From positions 2,294,001 to 2,358,000 of the forward strand of contig NC_015663.1 of the NCBI RefSeq assembly GCF_000215745.1: a stretch of DNA of 64,000 bases, in the 5' to 3' direction. Position 1 is the stretch's first letter. Each line of letters opens with the position of its first letter. Positions 26,841-36,157 of this stretch are shown in pieces. The notes beneath the pieces are model-generated. The model searched no databases, was not told the origin of the DNA, and saw only the letters and a list, made by a program, of their open reading frames with translations. The DNA is from Klebsiella aerogenes KCTC 2190. GTDB taxonomy: Bacteria; Pseudomonadota; Gammaproteobacteria; Enterobacterales; Enterobacteriaceae. Made by a program: the position numbers and the translations under genes.

Positions 26841-28103
26841 ATGTCACCAGTAGCAATTACATTGTCACTGTTGTTATTTTCAATTGTGATGTTTGTTTGG
26901 GAAAAAATCCCTCTGGCCGCTACGGCTATGATCGTCTGTATTACTTTAGTCGTAACAGGCGTTTTTGATGTAAAAACGGCTTTTGCGGGTTTTATTAATC
27001 AGAACGTTATTTTATTTGTGGCAATGTTCGTGGTTGGCGGCGCCTTATTTGAGACAGGGGTGACGGATAAAATTGGCGGAATCGTTACCCGTTACGCTCG
27101 CTCAGAGAAGCAGCTCATCGTTATTATTATGTTGGTTTGCGGAATACTCTCTGGTTTTCTGTCTAATACGGGAACAGCTGCGGTACTGATTCCGGTGGTC
27201 ATTGGTGCCGCGGTTAAGTCCGGCTATGCGCAATCCCGTTTGTTGATGCCATTGGCGTTTGCTTCAGCGTTGGGCGGAAACTTATCGCTTATTGGCTCGC
27301 CGGGTAATCTGATCGCCCAGTCAGCTCTGGAGCAAGTCGGGCAGCGCTTCGGTTTTTTCGAGTATGCCAAACTGGGTATCCCCATGCTGCTTTGCGGGAT
27401 CATCTACTTTTTGACCATCGGTTATAAACTGTTGCCAGCGCAATCTGTGAGTACTGCGGGGAAATCAGAAAAGAGCAGGAAAGTTGACTGTCCAAAATAT
27501 AAGCAAGTAATTGCTGTTTTAGTGTTGGTATTTACCGTACTGGGGATGATTTTTGAGAACGTCATTGGTTTGCCGATTGCGATTATCGGTTCAATTGGCG
27601 CTTTATTCTTGGTTATTACACGCGTGATTACTGAAAAACAAGCGTACCAGTCAATTGACTCGCAGACGATTTTCCTTTTTGGCGGCACATTAGCTTTAGC
27701 GAAAGCACTCGAAACCACTGGCGCTGGTGCAATCATGGCCCGCTCAATTATCGATCTGCTTGGTCAACAGGCTTCACCGTTCTTATTGTTAAGTGCCGTT
27801 TTGATTATTTCCTGCGTATTAACCAATTTTATGTCGAATACCGCAACGGCGGCCTTGCTTATTCCCATTGGCCTGTCTATTGCAAATTCAATGGGCGCTG
27901 ATCCGCGAGCGGTGTTGATGGCTATTGTCATTGGCTGTTCATGTGCCTATGCGACGCCGGTTGGCACGCCGGCGAATATGATGATTTTTTCCGCCGGGGG
28001 ATATCGGTTTATGGATTATGTCAGAGTCGGATTACCTCTGATTGTCATCTCGGTAATTGTCAGTTTTATTTTGCTGCCGATATTCTTTCCTTTTTATTCG
28101 TAG
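26841..28103 (+). CDS. second SLC13/ion-transporter-superfamily permease
   Basis: 420 residues with about 11 hydrophobic segments. Two related signature loops occur: FLSNTGTAAVLIPVVIGAAV in the first half and LTNFMSNTATAALLIPIGLS in the second, plus GNLSLIGSPGNLIAQSAL and YATPVGTPANMMIFSAGGY. This is the inverted-repeat pattern of the SLC13 / arsenite-anion superfamily. E. coli ybhDHIJ has no equivalent second transporter between ybhI and ybhJ. It may be the importer while the preceding protein exchanges a product, or the two may differ in substrate. Confidence 0.82.
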   Translation: MSPVAITLSLLLFSIVMFVWEKIPLAATAMIVCITLVVTGVFDVKTAFAGFINQNVILFVAMFVVGGALFETGVTDKIGGIVTRYARSEKQLIVIIMLVCGILSGFLSNTGTAAVLIPVVIGAAVKSGYAQSRLLMPLAFASALGGNLSLIGSPGNLIAQSALEQVGQRFGFFEYAKLGIPMLLCGIIYFLTIGYKLLPAQSVSTAGKSEKSRKVDCPKYKQVIAVLVLVFTVLGMIFENVIGLPIAIIGSIGALFLVITRVITEKQAYQSIDSQTIFLFGGTLALAKALETTGAGAIMARSIIDLLGQQASPFLLLSAVLIISCVLTNFMSNTATAALLIPIGLSIANSMGADPRAVLMAIVIGCSCAYATPVGTPANMMIFSAGGYRFMDYVRVGLPLIVISVIVSFILLPIFFPFYS

Positions 28104-28158
28104 AGTCACGAATAAAAGAACACCGTTATTATTTAATCTATCTTAAAGGATGCTAGTC

Positions 28159-30444
28159 ATGATCAAATTACACGATCGTGGGGTATATTTATCCCATCAG
28201 TACGGGATCATTCCGGAAGAGGAGTGCGCAAATCCTGTCGCTAAAGAAATTGCGCGGAAGGGAACCATCGCCTGGTCAATACTGTCAGCACATAATATTT
28301 CTGGCGATGAACAGAAATTAAAAATAAAGTTTGATTCCATGGCTTCCCATGATATCACCTTCGTGGGCATCATCCAGACGGCCAAGGCCTCTGGAATGAC
28401 GCGCTTCCCCTTGCCGTATGTTTTAACCAATTGCCACAATTCACTTTGTGCAGTGGGCGGTACCATTAACAGCGACGATCATATTTTTGGTCTTACATCA
28501 GCACAGAAATATGGCGGCATTTATGTACCGCCGCATATTTCCGTTATTCACCAATACATGCGCGAGATGATGGCCGGCGGTGGCCAAATGATACTGGGCT
28601 CGGATAGCCATACGCGTTATGGCGCGCTGGGGACGATGGCCGTCGGTGAAGGCGGCGGTGAGCTAGTTAAACAACTACTGGGAAACACCTGGGATATTGA
28701 TTATCCCGAGGTCGTCGCGGTGTATTTAACCGGCAAACCTGCCGCTGGCGTTGGCCCTCAGGATATAGCGCTGGCAGTAATTGGCGCGGTATTCAAAAAC
28801 GGTTATGTGAAGAACAAAGTGATGGAGTTCGTCGGCCCCGGCGTGGCCAGTATGTCGACCGACTATAGAAACAGTATTGACGTCATGACTACTGAGACCA
28901 CCTGCTTATCCTCCATCTGGCAGACTGATGAAGAGACGAAAAACTTTTTGCGGCTTCATGGTAGAGAGAAAGACTATCGGGCGCTGTCAGCCAAAGAGAT
29001 GGCTTACTACGATGGCTGCATTGAGATCGATTTAAGCACTATCAAGCCGATGATCGCGCTACCGTTTCATCCTGCCAATGTCTATGAAATTGATACGCTT
29101 AATCAGAATTTGCCGGATATTTTACGCGAAGTTGAAATTGAATCTGAGAAAATCTCGCTGGGGCGCGCGAAGCTATCTCTGTTGGACAAAATAGAGAATG
29201 GCAAATTACGCGTTCAGCAGGGGATTATTGCTGGTTGCGCGGGAGGAAACTATGTCAACGTGGCGCAGGCGGCTAATGCCCTGAGGCATCATTCCTGTGG
29301 CGACAATATTTTCTCGCTTTCTGTATATCCTTCCTCTCAGCCGGTGCTGATGGCGTTAACGAAAAGGGGGATGATCAATGATTTAATGAGCGCGGGCGCC
29401 ATTATTCGTACCGCATTCTGCGGCCCTTGCTTTGGCGCCGGCGATACCCCGATGCATAACGGCTTGAGCATCCGTCATACGACGCGTAACTTTCCGAACC
29501 GTGAAGGTTCCAAGCCTGGAAATGGGCAAATGTCAGCGGTGGCGCTGATGGATGCGCGTTCAATTGCCGCGACGGCCGCTAACGGGGGATTGTTAACCTC
29601 GGCGGCGGAGCTTGATTGTTGGCACGAAGCTCAGGAATATGAATTTGATGTTTCCCCCTATAAAAGCCGGGTTTATCAAGGATTCGTTAAAGGTGTTACG
29701 CAGCAACCGCTGATCTATGGCCCAAATATCAAAGACTGGCCGAAAATGAATGCGTTAACGGATAATATTCTGTTAGCCGTTACTTCAAAAATAATGGATC
29801 CGGTGACCACTACCGACGAACTGATACCATCAGGTGAAACATCATCGTTTCGTTCAAACCCATTAGGCCTGGCGGAATTTACCCTTTCCCGACGCGATCC
29901 GCAGTATGTGGAGCGGGCTAAAAAAATTGCCGCCATCGAGCAACAACGCGTCAAAGGTGAAGATCTTTGCCGTTTAAATCCACAGCTGGAAAATATATTT
30001 TCCCAGATACGGCAACTGCCGGGCCAGGAAAATATTACCGCGGCACAGACGGAGATCGGTAGCATGATCTATGCGGTGAAACCCGGTGATGGCTCGGCGC
30101 GAGAGCAGGCTGCCAGCTGCCAGCGAGTACTTGGCGGGTTGGCAAATATTTGTCAGGAGTACGCGACCAAGCGCTATCGTTCCAATGTGATTAACTGGGG
30201 AATGCTGCCGCTGCAGATGAAAGAGGCGCCTGATTTCGAGGTCGGCGATTTTATCTATATCCCGGCAATAAAAAGCGCGCTGAAGGGCGAGTTAAGTGAT
30301 ATCACCGCTTTTGTCGTTAGCGACCATCGCCCGGTGCAGCAGATAACGCTGTATATGGAGAAATTAACTTCATCAGAACAAGATATTATCAAAGCAGGTG
30401 GCCTTATTAATTATAATAAAAATCAATTAATAAACGGCCATTAA
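28159..30444 (+). CDS. aconitase-family hydratase (YbhJ-like)
   Basis: 761 residues from ATG 28159, 9 bases after AAAGGA; ATG 28150 abuts that RBS and is less likely. Aconitase marks are [20 protein letters not shown], the Fe-S cysteines in AGCAGGNY and [28 protein letters not shown], and a C-terminal swivel segment [12 protein letters not shown] with [15 protein letters not shown]. The GSSRE active-site string of classical aconitases reads GSARE here. It is last in the cluster, and would hydrate or isomerise an unsaturated tricarboxylate made or used by the PrpF-like enzyme. Confidence 0.85.
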   Translation: MIKLHDRGVYLSHQYGIIPEEECANPVAKEIARKGTIAWSILSAHNISGDEQKLKIKFDSMASHDITFVGIIQTAKASGMTRFPLPYVLTNCHNSLCAVGGTINSDDHIFGLTSAQKYGGIYVPPHISVIHQYMREMMAGGGQMILGSDSHTRYGALGTMAVGEGGGELVKQLLGNTWDIDYPEVVAVYLTGKPAAGVGPQDIALAVIGAVFKNGYVKNKVMEFVGPGVASMSTDYRNSIDVMTTETTCLSSIWQTDEETKNFLRLHGREKDYRALSAKEMAYYDGCIEIDLSTIKPMIALPFHPANVYEIDTLNQNLPDILREVEIESEKISLGRAKLSLLDKIENGKLRVQQGIIAGCAGGNYVNVAQAANALRHHSCGDNIFSLSVYPSSQPVLMALTKRGMINDLMSAGAIIRTAFCGPCFGAGDTPMHNGLSIRHTTRNFPNREGSKPGNGQMSAVALMDARSIAATAANGGLLTSAAELDCWHEAQEYEFDVSPYKSRVYQGFVKGVTQQPLIYGPNIKDWPKMNALTDNILLAVTSKIMDPVTTTDELIPSGETSSFRSNPLGLAEFTLSRRDPQYVERAKKIAAIEQQRVKGEDLCRLNPQLENIFSQIRQLPGQENITAAQTEIGSMIYAVKPGDGSAREQAASCQRVLGGLANICQEYATKRYRSNVINWGMLPLQMKEAPDFEVGDFIYIPAIKSALKGELSDITAFVVSDHRPVQQITLYMEKLTSSEQDIIKAGGLINYNKNQLINGH

Positions 30445-30457
30445 TTGATTCCAATCC

Positions 30458-30485
30458 CTGCTGGCAGCTATTTTGCTGTCAGCAG
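30458..30485. terminator. hairpin after the aconitase-like gene
   Basis: CTGCTGGCAGC (30458-30468) pairs with GCTGTCAGCAG (30475-30485), one G-T pair, loop TATTTT. There is no good T-run after it on either strand, so termination is only possible, not assured. It lies between two convergent genes. Confidence 0.5.
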
Positions 30486-30513
30486 ATGAGCTTCTGGAAA
30501 ATATGAACACGTT

Positions 30514-31446
30514 TTAGTTGGCGGCTGACAATGTGTTGCCTGCGTTCAGCGCCGGCACCTTCTCGCTAAGAAAATCAATCATTGCCCGCATCCTGGCGGG
30601 CATATGCTTATGGCCTGCCCATAACAACCACAGATTGCCGGAATAGCTGCTGATAAATTCCCATTCCGGCAGCACTTGCACAATTTCACCCTTTGCCAGC
30701 GCTTCGCGAGCGGTAAACAGCGGCAGACTGCCGATACCCAGATGTTGCTTAACGGCATCGAGACGCACGGCGGTGTGGTTAGCGGCGTAGCGCCCATGCG
30801 TCTGCACCGTTTCGCTTTTGCCTTCGCGACGAAATTTCCACCGCGCGTCGGCGGGCGTTTCGCCAAGGCTGATGCAGCTATGCGCGCGCAGATCCTGCGG
30901 GGTATGCGGCGTACCGTGGCGCTGTAAATACTCCTTAGTGGCGCAGATGAGATGCGCGATCGGCATCAGTGGTTTGCCATGCAGGCCAGGGGAGGGGCTA
31001 TGGGTGATGCGTAGAGCCAGATCAATGCCGTCATCGATAAAATCAAGGTCGCGGTCTTCCAACCGTAAGCAGACGTCTACCTGCGGATATTGGTTGAAAA
31101 AGCTCATCATTAGCGGATGGATGACAAAGCGTCCGACGGCCTTCGGCACGCTCAGGGTCAGTTTGCCCTGAGCCACCGTTTGGGTACTCCCGGCGGAGTC
31201 CATGGCCTGTCGCGCTGCTTCCAGCATTTCAAGCGCAGGTTCATACACCGCTTTCCCGGCATCGCTCAGCCGTAGTTTGCGGGTGGTTCGGTGCAGCAGC
31301 TTGCAGCTCATCTCCTGCTCCAGCCGCGAGACGCTGCGGCTCACGGCGGAGGGGGTAAGGCCGTTCTGGCGGGCGACGGCGGAAAAGCTGCCTTGCTCGA
31401 CAATTTGTACAAAGAGGGCGAGGTCAGGTAGAAGGTTCAAATTCAT
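30514..31446 (-). CDS. LysR-type regulator divergent from the alanyl-tRNA editing gene
   Basis: 310 residues from ATG 31446 (MNLNLLPDLALFVQIVEQGS). The open frame extends 47 codons further upstream, but that part overlaps the promoter region and has no family look. HTH: FSAVARQNGLTPSAVSRSVS RLEQ; effector domain of the DsdC/AaeR-like 'HTH-family with LysR substrate' type (GKLTLSVPKAVGRFVIHP, VKQHLGIGSLPLF). It lies 92 bases from and divergent to the AlaX gene, so it probably controls that gene. Confidence 0.88.
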   Translation of the reverse strand: MNLNLLPDLALFVQIVEQGSFSAVARQNGLTPSAVSRSVSRLEQEMSCKLLHRTTRKLRLSDAGKAVYEPALEMLEAARQAMDSAGSTQTVAQGKLTLSVPKAVGRFVIHPLMMSFFNQYPQVDVCLRLEDRDLDFIDDGIDLALRITHSPSPGLHGKPLMPIAHLICATKEYLQRHGTPHTPQDLRAHSCISLGETPADARWKFRREGKSETVQTHGRYAANHTAVRLDAVKQHLGIGSLPLFTAREALAKGEIVQVLPEWEFISSYSGNLWLLWAGHKHMPARMRAMIDFLSEKVPALNAGNTLSAAN

Positions 31447-31538
31447 TTGTGCCCTTGGAGCAAAAGTGCATTGGTTGTAGAGGATATTATCGCTGTCAAT
31501 ATTATCAATATACTGTGCTGACAGAGAGGAGAACAACC

Positions 31539-32168
31539 ATGACTGAACGTGTTTATTACGCCAGCGACGCCACCGAAGGGCGCGCACAGATTATCGGCTG
31601 TCGCGCCGAAGCCGATGGCCGTTACGCTATTGAACTTGATCGTACGCTGTTTCATCCACAGGGCGGCGGCCAGCCGTCGGATAGCGGCTGGATCGACGAG
31701 CAGGTCGTAATGACGGTCGCTACGCGCGGCGATAGCGTACTGCATATCGTTGAGCAGCCGCTGCCGCTGGGCGAGGTGAAGATACGAATTGATGCCTCTG
31801 CGCGGCAGCTACATGCCCGTCTGCACTCAGCCGGTCATTTGCTGGGACTGGCAGGTGAGCAGTTAGGCTGGCGACCGGTGAAGGCGCATCACTGGCCTGG
31901 AGAGGGGCGGATTACGTTTGCTGCCGGCGCTGGCGCCGTATTACCGGAAGCCAGCGCATTGCTGACACAGGTGAGCGCGTGGCAGCAGCAGGATTTACCG
32001 CGCCGCATCATCTTCGCTAATGGCTTGCGCGCCGTGGGATTTGGCGATTTGCCGGCTTATCCCTGCGGCGGTACCCATGTTGCCAGTCTGGCGGCGCTGG
32101 GGAATATTGTTATCAGCCAGCTGAAAATGAAAAAAGGGCAGATGATCGTCAGCTATAACCTCGAGTAA
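31539..32168 (+). CDS. free-standing alanyl-tRNA editing protein (AlaX type)
   Basis: 209 residues from ATG 31539, with AGAGAGGAG upstream as RBS. It has the second additional domain of AlaRS-type editing proteins: FHPQGGGQPSDSGW, the zinc motif HSAGH (ARLHSAGHLLG) and CGGTHV near the C-terminus. AlaX proteins hydrolyse mischarged Ser- or Gly-tRNA-Ala in trans. No catalytic AlaRS domain is present. The reason for a dedicated LysR regulator beside it is unknown. Confidence 0.88.
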   Translation: MTERVYYASDATEGRAQIIGCRAEADGRYAIELDRTLFHPQGGGQPSDSGWIDEQVVMTVATRGDSVLHIVEQPLPLGEVKIRIDASARQLHARLHSAGHLLGLAGEQLGWRPVKAHHWPGEGRITFAAGAGAVLPEASALLTQVSAWQQQDLPRRIIFANGLRAVGFGDLPAYPCGGTHVASLAALGNIVISQLKMKKGQMIVSYNLE

Positions 32169-32173
32169 GTGTT

Positions 32174-32878
32174 TCAGGCATGCTCCGGGTAGGGATGCTT
32201 GCCGCGATAAATACGCTCCGGCCTGCCGACTTTGCCATAACTGATTTCCGCTTCCAGAAAATCGTTTTTGACGCCTTGTTCCAGATAGCGGCGGGCGGTG
32301 GTTTTACTGCTGCCGAGGATGCGAGCCAGAGAGTCAGCGGTATGCACCACTTTCGGGTCAGAGAACAGCTGCAGCACACGATGAAAGGTACTTTCATCGA
32401 TCCCGCGTAGCGGCGCTTCAGCGGGCTCTGTTTGCTCGCGGGCCTGAATATTAAACAGGGCGTCGACGTGGGTCTGGCTGGCCTGTTCGCTTGATCGCAG
32501 TGAACTGCGGTAGCGGGCGAAGCGCTCCAGGGTGTGTTGTAGACGTTGATAGTGCACCGGCTTAATCAGGTAATCAAATACCCCCAGACGCAGGGCTTCG
32601 CTGATGGTATCCATATGATTATCAGCGGTAATAAAAATGATTCGCCCTTTGTAGTTGGTGCTGACGGCGTGGCGAATCAGATCCAATCCCTTGCCATCAG
32701 GGAGAAAGTTATCTAACAGGATCAGCTGCGGCTGGTAGAGACGCAGCATTTTTTTTGCGCTTTCCAGTTTATCCGCAATGCCGATAACGTTGAACTGGGG
32801 GAACTGTTTGATGGTATCCACCAGGATTTCCGCCAGCATAGGTTCGTCTTCAACGATAAGAGTAGTGATGCTATCCAT
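32174..32878 (-). CDS. citB: citrate-response regulator CitB
   Basis: 234 residues from ATG 32878 (MDSITTLIVEDEPMLAEILV), the length I recall for Klebsiella CitB; ATG 32887 is an in-frame alternative. The receiver domain has the acidic pocket VEDEP, the phospho-acceptor in LILLDNFLPDGKG, and the conserved Lys in DYLIKPVHY. The C-terminal HTH is LARILGSSKTTARRYLEQ. Its start overlaps the citA end, so the pair is coupled. Phosphorylated CitB activates the divergent citS and citC promoters. Confidence 0.95.
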   Translation of the reverse strand: MDSITTLIVEDEPMLAEILVDTIKQFPQFNVIGIADKLESAKKMLRLYQPQLILLDNFLPDGKGLDLIRHAVSTNYKGRIIFITADNHMDTISEALRLGVFDYLIKPVHYQRLQHTLERFARYRSSLRSSEQASQTHVDALFNIQAREQTEPAEAPLRGIDESTFHRVLQLFSDPKVVHTADSLARILGSSKTTARRYLEQGVKNDFLEAEISYGKVGRPERIYRGKHPYPEHA

Positions 32879-34514
32879 GATGTTCATCTCGGGTCAGGGG
32901 GATATAAAGAGTAAAGATGGTGCCAAAAGGAATATTATTTTCGACGACGATACTGCCGCCTGCTTGATCTACGTAACTGCGTACCAGCCAGAGCCCAATA
33001 CCGTGATCGCCGCTGGCGCTGCTGGTGACGCCGCGTTCGAAGATCCGATCGCGTAGCGCCTCGTCAATGCCGCAACCCTGATCGGCGATCTCGACAATCA
33101 GTTCATGACCATCGCTGTTAATCAAACATTCGATCTGTTTCGATCCCAGCGGCTGGCGCAAAGTGGCATTGTAGGCGTTGTCGAGAAGATTCCCCACGAT
33201 CGAGATCCATTCGCTGTGCGAAAGCGCGCCGGGAAGTTTATCGACGAAACAGGATGGGTCGAACACCAGTTCAAGGCCGAGCTCTTTGGCCCGGTAATAT
33301 TTACCGATCAGTAACCCGGCAAGGTGATTATCCTGGAAATTACGCGCAATAAAATCGAGCACCTTCTGGTGGCTTTCTGACTGTTGCTGAATCAGATCCA
33401 ATGCGTGATCGTAGCGTTTGAGAAACAGCAGTCCGGCGATAGTCGAGATCAAATTACGGTGTTCATGCTGTACGGCGCGCAGGTTATCGGCGTACTGCTG
33501 CACCTGGCTGAGCTGCAGGCTGAGGGTATTGATATCATCTTTGCTACGAAAACTAATTACCCATCCCTGGGGCGCATTATTTAAGATCACCGCCATACGG
33601 CTGGCGATCACTTTGATCTGATTAAAAGTGACGATCGCGTCTTTCTTATTCTCGTGAGGCGCATCGTAGAAGAAGGCCTCTTGCGAAATAACGCTGCTGA
33701 TCCCTTTGCCGATTAGCGTAGGCTCTGGCTGGCTCAGATTAAGCAGACGGCGGGCGGTCTGATTTATCGCGGTTATTTTATAGTTTGAGTCTATGGCGAT
33801 AAGCCCTTCAAACACCGATTCAAAGAGCACGCTTTGCTGGATGAGCAGTTGCGATAGCTGCTGGGGCTCCATATTGAGCATCTGCTTTTTGATATGCAAC
33901 GAGAAGCGGCGGGCGCAATACAGCAGTAATAGCAGGATAATCGCCATCGGGATCAGTAGCGAACTTATCTGCAGGCTGAGCCAGTTCTCTAACTGTTCGA
34001 TGGTATAGCCGACCGACACGATGCCGATGACTTTCCCGTTGGCGTCCTGAATCGGCGATTTACCCCGTAACGATGATCCTAATGAACCTTTGCGCACAGA
34101 GACGTAGCTTTTGGCGTTATACAGCGCCTCATCGCTATCGCCCCCCTCCATCGATTTGCCGATTTCATCAGGGTTAACGTGGTACAGACGTCGGCCTTGC
34201 GCATCGCCAACGGTAATGTAGGTGGCGTCAGAGAATGAACGCATGGGGTCGATAAGTTCTTTGATTCTCGCGAGATCGCGTTTCTGGACCGCTTCCACCA
34301 GCTCCGGCATCGCCGAAATTTGCATCGCCTGAATCAGCGCCCGTTGCCCGACCTGGTAATGAAGACGTTCCTCGGTAATGTCTGTCAGATACCAGGACAT
34401 GGCCAACATGACGACGGTCGAGGTAAATAAGATCAGCAGGAAGATGCGGTTTTGAAAGGATCGCCTTGCAAACCAGTGGGTGATTTTGCGGGTAGACATA
34501 GGGCCGATAGACAT
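32871..34514 (-). CDS. citA: citrate sensor histidine kinase CitA
   Basis: 547 residues from ATG 34514 (MSIGPMSTRKITHWFARRS), the K. pneumoniae length; an open extension to 34604 adds an unlikely N-terminus. A first membrane segment (IFLLILFTSTVVMLAMSW) and a second (LLIPMAIILLLLLY) bracket a periplasmic PAS domain with the citrate-binding strings RRLYHVNPDEIG and VRKGSLGSSLRGKSP. A cytoplasmic PAS, the H-box EHRNLISTIAGLL, and ATP-binding motifs (NLLDNAYNA, GDHGIGLWLV) follow. It senses external citrate with Na+ in anaerobic growth. It ends the citS-oadGAB-citAB operon with citB. Confidence 0.96.
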   Translation of the reverse strand: MSIGPMSTRKITHWFARRSFQNRIFLLILFTSTVVMLAMSWYLTDITEERLHYQVGQRALIQAMQISAMPELVEAVQKRDLARIKELIDPMRSFSDATYITVGDAQGRRLYHVNPDEIGKSMEGGDSDEALYNAKSYVSVRKGSLGSSLRGKSPIQDANGKVIGIVSVGYTIEQLENWLSLQISSLLIPMAIILLLLLYCARRFSLHIKKQMLNMEPQQLSQLLIQQSVLFESVFEGLIAIDSNYKITAINQTARRLLNLSQPEPTLIGKGISSVISQEAFFYDAPHENKKDAIVTFNQIKVIASRMAVILNNAPQGWVISFRSKDDINTLSLQLSQVQQYADNLRAVQHEHRNLISTIAGLLFLKRYDHALDLIQQQSESHQKVLDFIARNFQDNHLAGLLIGKYYRAKELGLELVFDPSCFVDKLPGALSHSEWISIVGNLLDNAYNATLRQPLGSKQIECLINSDGHELIVEIADQGCGIDEALRDRIFERGVTSSASGDHGIGLWLVRSYVDQAGGSIVVENNIPFGTIFTLYIPLTRDEHHG

Positions 34515-34623
34515 TAAATAGTTAGTTTCCTCGTTTGGCGGCCTGCGTGCTACCAGATGGCACACAGATCCAATAATTTCAGAAAAGCACCCGTTCAAAA
34601 CCATTGAATCGGGCGCTGGTGTG
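34515..34623. other. spacer between citA and the repeat array
   Basis: Together with the repeats it makes a 326-base gap between oadB and citA. I see no gene or clear promoter in this part. It includes the likely leader of citA on the minus strand. Confidence 0.4.
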
Positions 34624-34829
34624 GTCGCCCGGATAAGGCGCCTGCCGCTATCCGGGAACCTCTCCCCGGTGGCGCTGCGCTTACCGGGGCTACAAACCGG
34701 AGCGGACTGGTAGCCCGGATAAGGCGCAAGCCGCCATCCGGGAACCTCTCCCCGGTGGCGCTGCGCTTACCGGGGCTACAAACCGGAGCGGACCGGTAGC
34801 CCGGATAAGGCGCAAGCCGCCATCCGGGA
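34624..34829. repeat. 86-bp tandem repeat made of REP-like palindromes
   Basis: Units begin at 34624, 34710 and 34796 (period 86), the third cut after 34 bases. Each holds GCCCGGATAAGGCG ... CATCCGGGAA and CCCCGGTGGCGCTGCGCTTA-type REP palindromes in opposite orientation, so it is a BIME. Units 2 and 3 are nearly identical over the part they share, while unit 1 differs at a few bases at its start. It lies inside the oadB-citA gap of the citrate operon. Confidence 0.92.
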
Positions 34830-34840
34830 AGGATGCCGGC

Positions 34841-36142
34841 TTACATCGCCAGCACGTACTTGAGCATCACCCCGGCGGCGATCGCCGAGCCGATCACTCC
34901 GGCCACGTTCGGGCCCATCGCGTGCATCAGCAGGAAGTTCTGCCCGTCCGCTTCCAGACCCACCTTGTTGGACACCCTCGCCGCCATCGGCACCGCCGAC
35001 ACCCCTGCCGAGCCAATCAGCGGGTTGATCTTGTGTTTACTGAACATGTTCATCAGCTTCGCCATGATCACCCCGGCGGCGGTGCCCACGCAGAAGGCGA
35101 TCACCCCCAGCAGCAGGATCCCCAGCGTCTGCGGCTGCAGGAACTTGTCCGCCACCAGTTTGGCCCCCACCGACAGCCCGAGGAAGATGGTGACGATGTT
35201 AATCAGCGCGTTCTGCACCGTATCGCTCAGCCGATCCACCACGCCGCTTTCGCGCATCAGGTTGCCGAAGCAGAACATCCCCAGCAGCGGCGCGGCGTCC
35301 GGCAGCAACAGCGCCACCAGCAGCAACAGCACCGCCGGGAAGAGGATCTTCTCGCGTTTGCTCACCGTACGCAGCTGCACCATGCGGATCTTCCGCTCTT
35401 TGTCGCTGGTCAGCGCCTTCATGATCGGCGGCTGGATCAGCGGCACCAGCGCCATGTAGGAGTAGGCGGCCACCGCGATGGCCCCCAGCAGCTCCGGCGC
35501 CAGCTTGCTCGACAGGTAGATGGCCGTCGGGCCGTCGGCGCCGCCGATGATGCCGATGGCCGCCGCCTGCGGCAGGGTGAAGTGGATGAAGCCGAAGTAG
35601 TTCAGCGTCAGCGCCCCGAGCACGGTGGCGAAGATCCCGAACTGCGCCGCCGCCCCCAGCAGCAGGGTGCGCGGGTTGGCCAGCAGCGGGCCGAAATCGG
35701 TCATCGCCCCGACGCCCATAAAGATCACCAGCGGCGCGATACCCGAGCCAATCGCCACCTTATAGAAGATGGCCAGCACTCCGGAGGAGTAGCCCATATC
35801 CACCGCCAGCGTCTCCATCTGCCCCTGTACCGACGGCAGGGCCAGCGCCAGCGCTTCCTTGATGGCGTGGACGTCCGGCGCGCAGTTGAGCTTCGCGGCA
35901 ATCACCGCCAGCTGGACCGGGTCGTGATGGGCCAGCAGGTTTTCCAGCGCGCTCAGCGCCAGCCCGGCCTCCGGGATATTGGAGAGCAGGCCGCCGAAGC
36001 CAATCGGCAGCAGCAGTAACGGCTCGAACTTTTTCGCAATCGCCAGCCACAGCAGCAGCAGGCTGACCAGCAGCATCGCCGCCTGGCCGGCCTGCAGATG
36101 CATCAGCCCCATGCCCTGAATCAGGGCGTACAGACTTTCCAT
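34841..36142 (-). CDS. oadB: oxaloacetate decarboxylase beta subunit (Na+ pump)
   Basis: 433 residues, the standard length. Many hydrophobic segments. Key strings are [19 protein letters not shown] with the Na+-binding Asp, [21 protein letters not shown], and the C-terminal [17 protein letters not shown] and [19 protein letters not shown]. It decarboxylates carboxybiotin and exports Na+ in the inner membrane. The start is 15 bases after the oadA stop. Unlike its subunit partner oadA, its frame is intact. Confidence 0.97.
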   Translation of the reverse strand: MESLYALIQGMGLMHLQAGQAAMLLVSLLLLWLAIAKKFEPLLLLPIGFGGLLSNIPEAGLALSALENLLAHHDPVQLAVIAAKLNCAPDVHAIKEALALALPSVQGQMETLAVDMGYSSGVLAIFYKVAIGSGIAPLVIFMGVGAMTDFGPLLANPRTLLLGAAAQFGIFATVLGALTLNYFGFIHFTLPQAAAIGIIGGADGPTAIYLSSKLAPELLGAIAVAAYSYMALVPLIQPPIMKALTSDKERKIRMVQLRTVSKREKILFPAVLLLLVALLLPDAAPLLGMFCFGNLMRESGVVDRLSDTVQNALINIVTIFLGLSVGAKLVADKFLQPQTLGILLLGVIAFCVGTAAGVIMAKLMNMFSKHKINPLIGSAGVSAVPMAARVSNKVGLEADGQNFLLMHAMGPNVAGVIGSAIAAGVMLKYVLAM

Positions 36143-36157
36143 TTGCGCTCCTCGTCC

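Noticed and set aside
23023..30444. Propionate (methylcitrate) operon because of the PrpF and aconitase-like genes
   Set aside because: No prpB, prpC, prpD or prpR-type gene is present, and two transporters plus a LysR gene fit the ybh-type layout better.
34624..34829. CRISPR array
   Set aside because: The 86-bp units are contiguous tandem copies without unique spacers and are made of REP palindromes; no cas genes are present.
34922..36019. 365-codon plus-strand frame opposite oadB, rich in His, Arg and Gln
   Set aside because: The composition is that of an antisense reading of a hydrophobic GC-rich gene; oadB is clearly the real gene.
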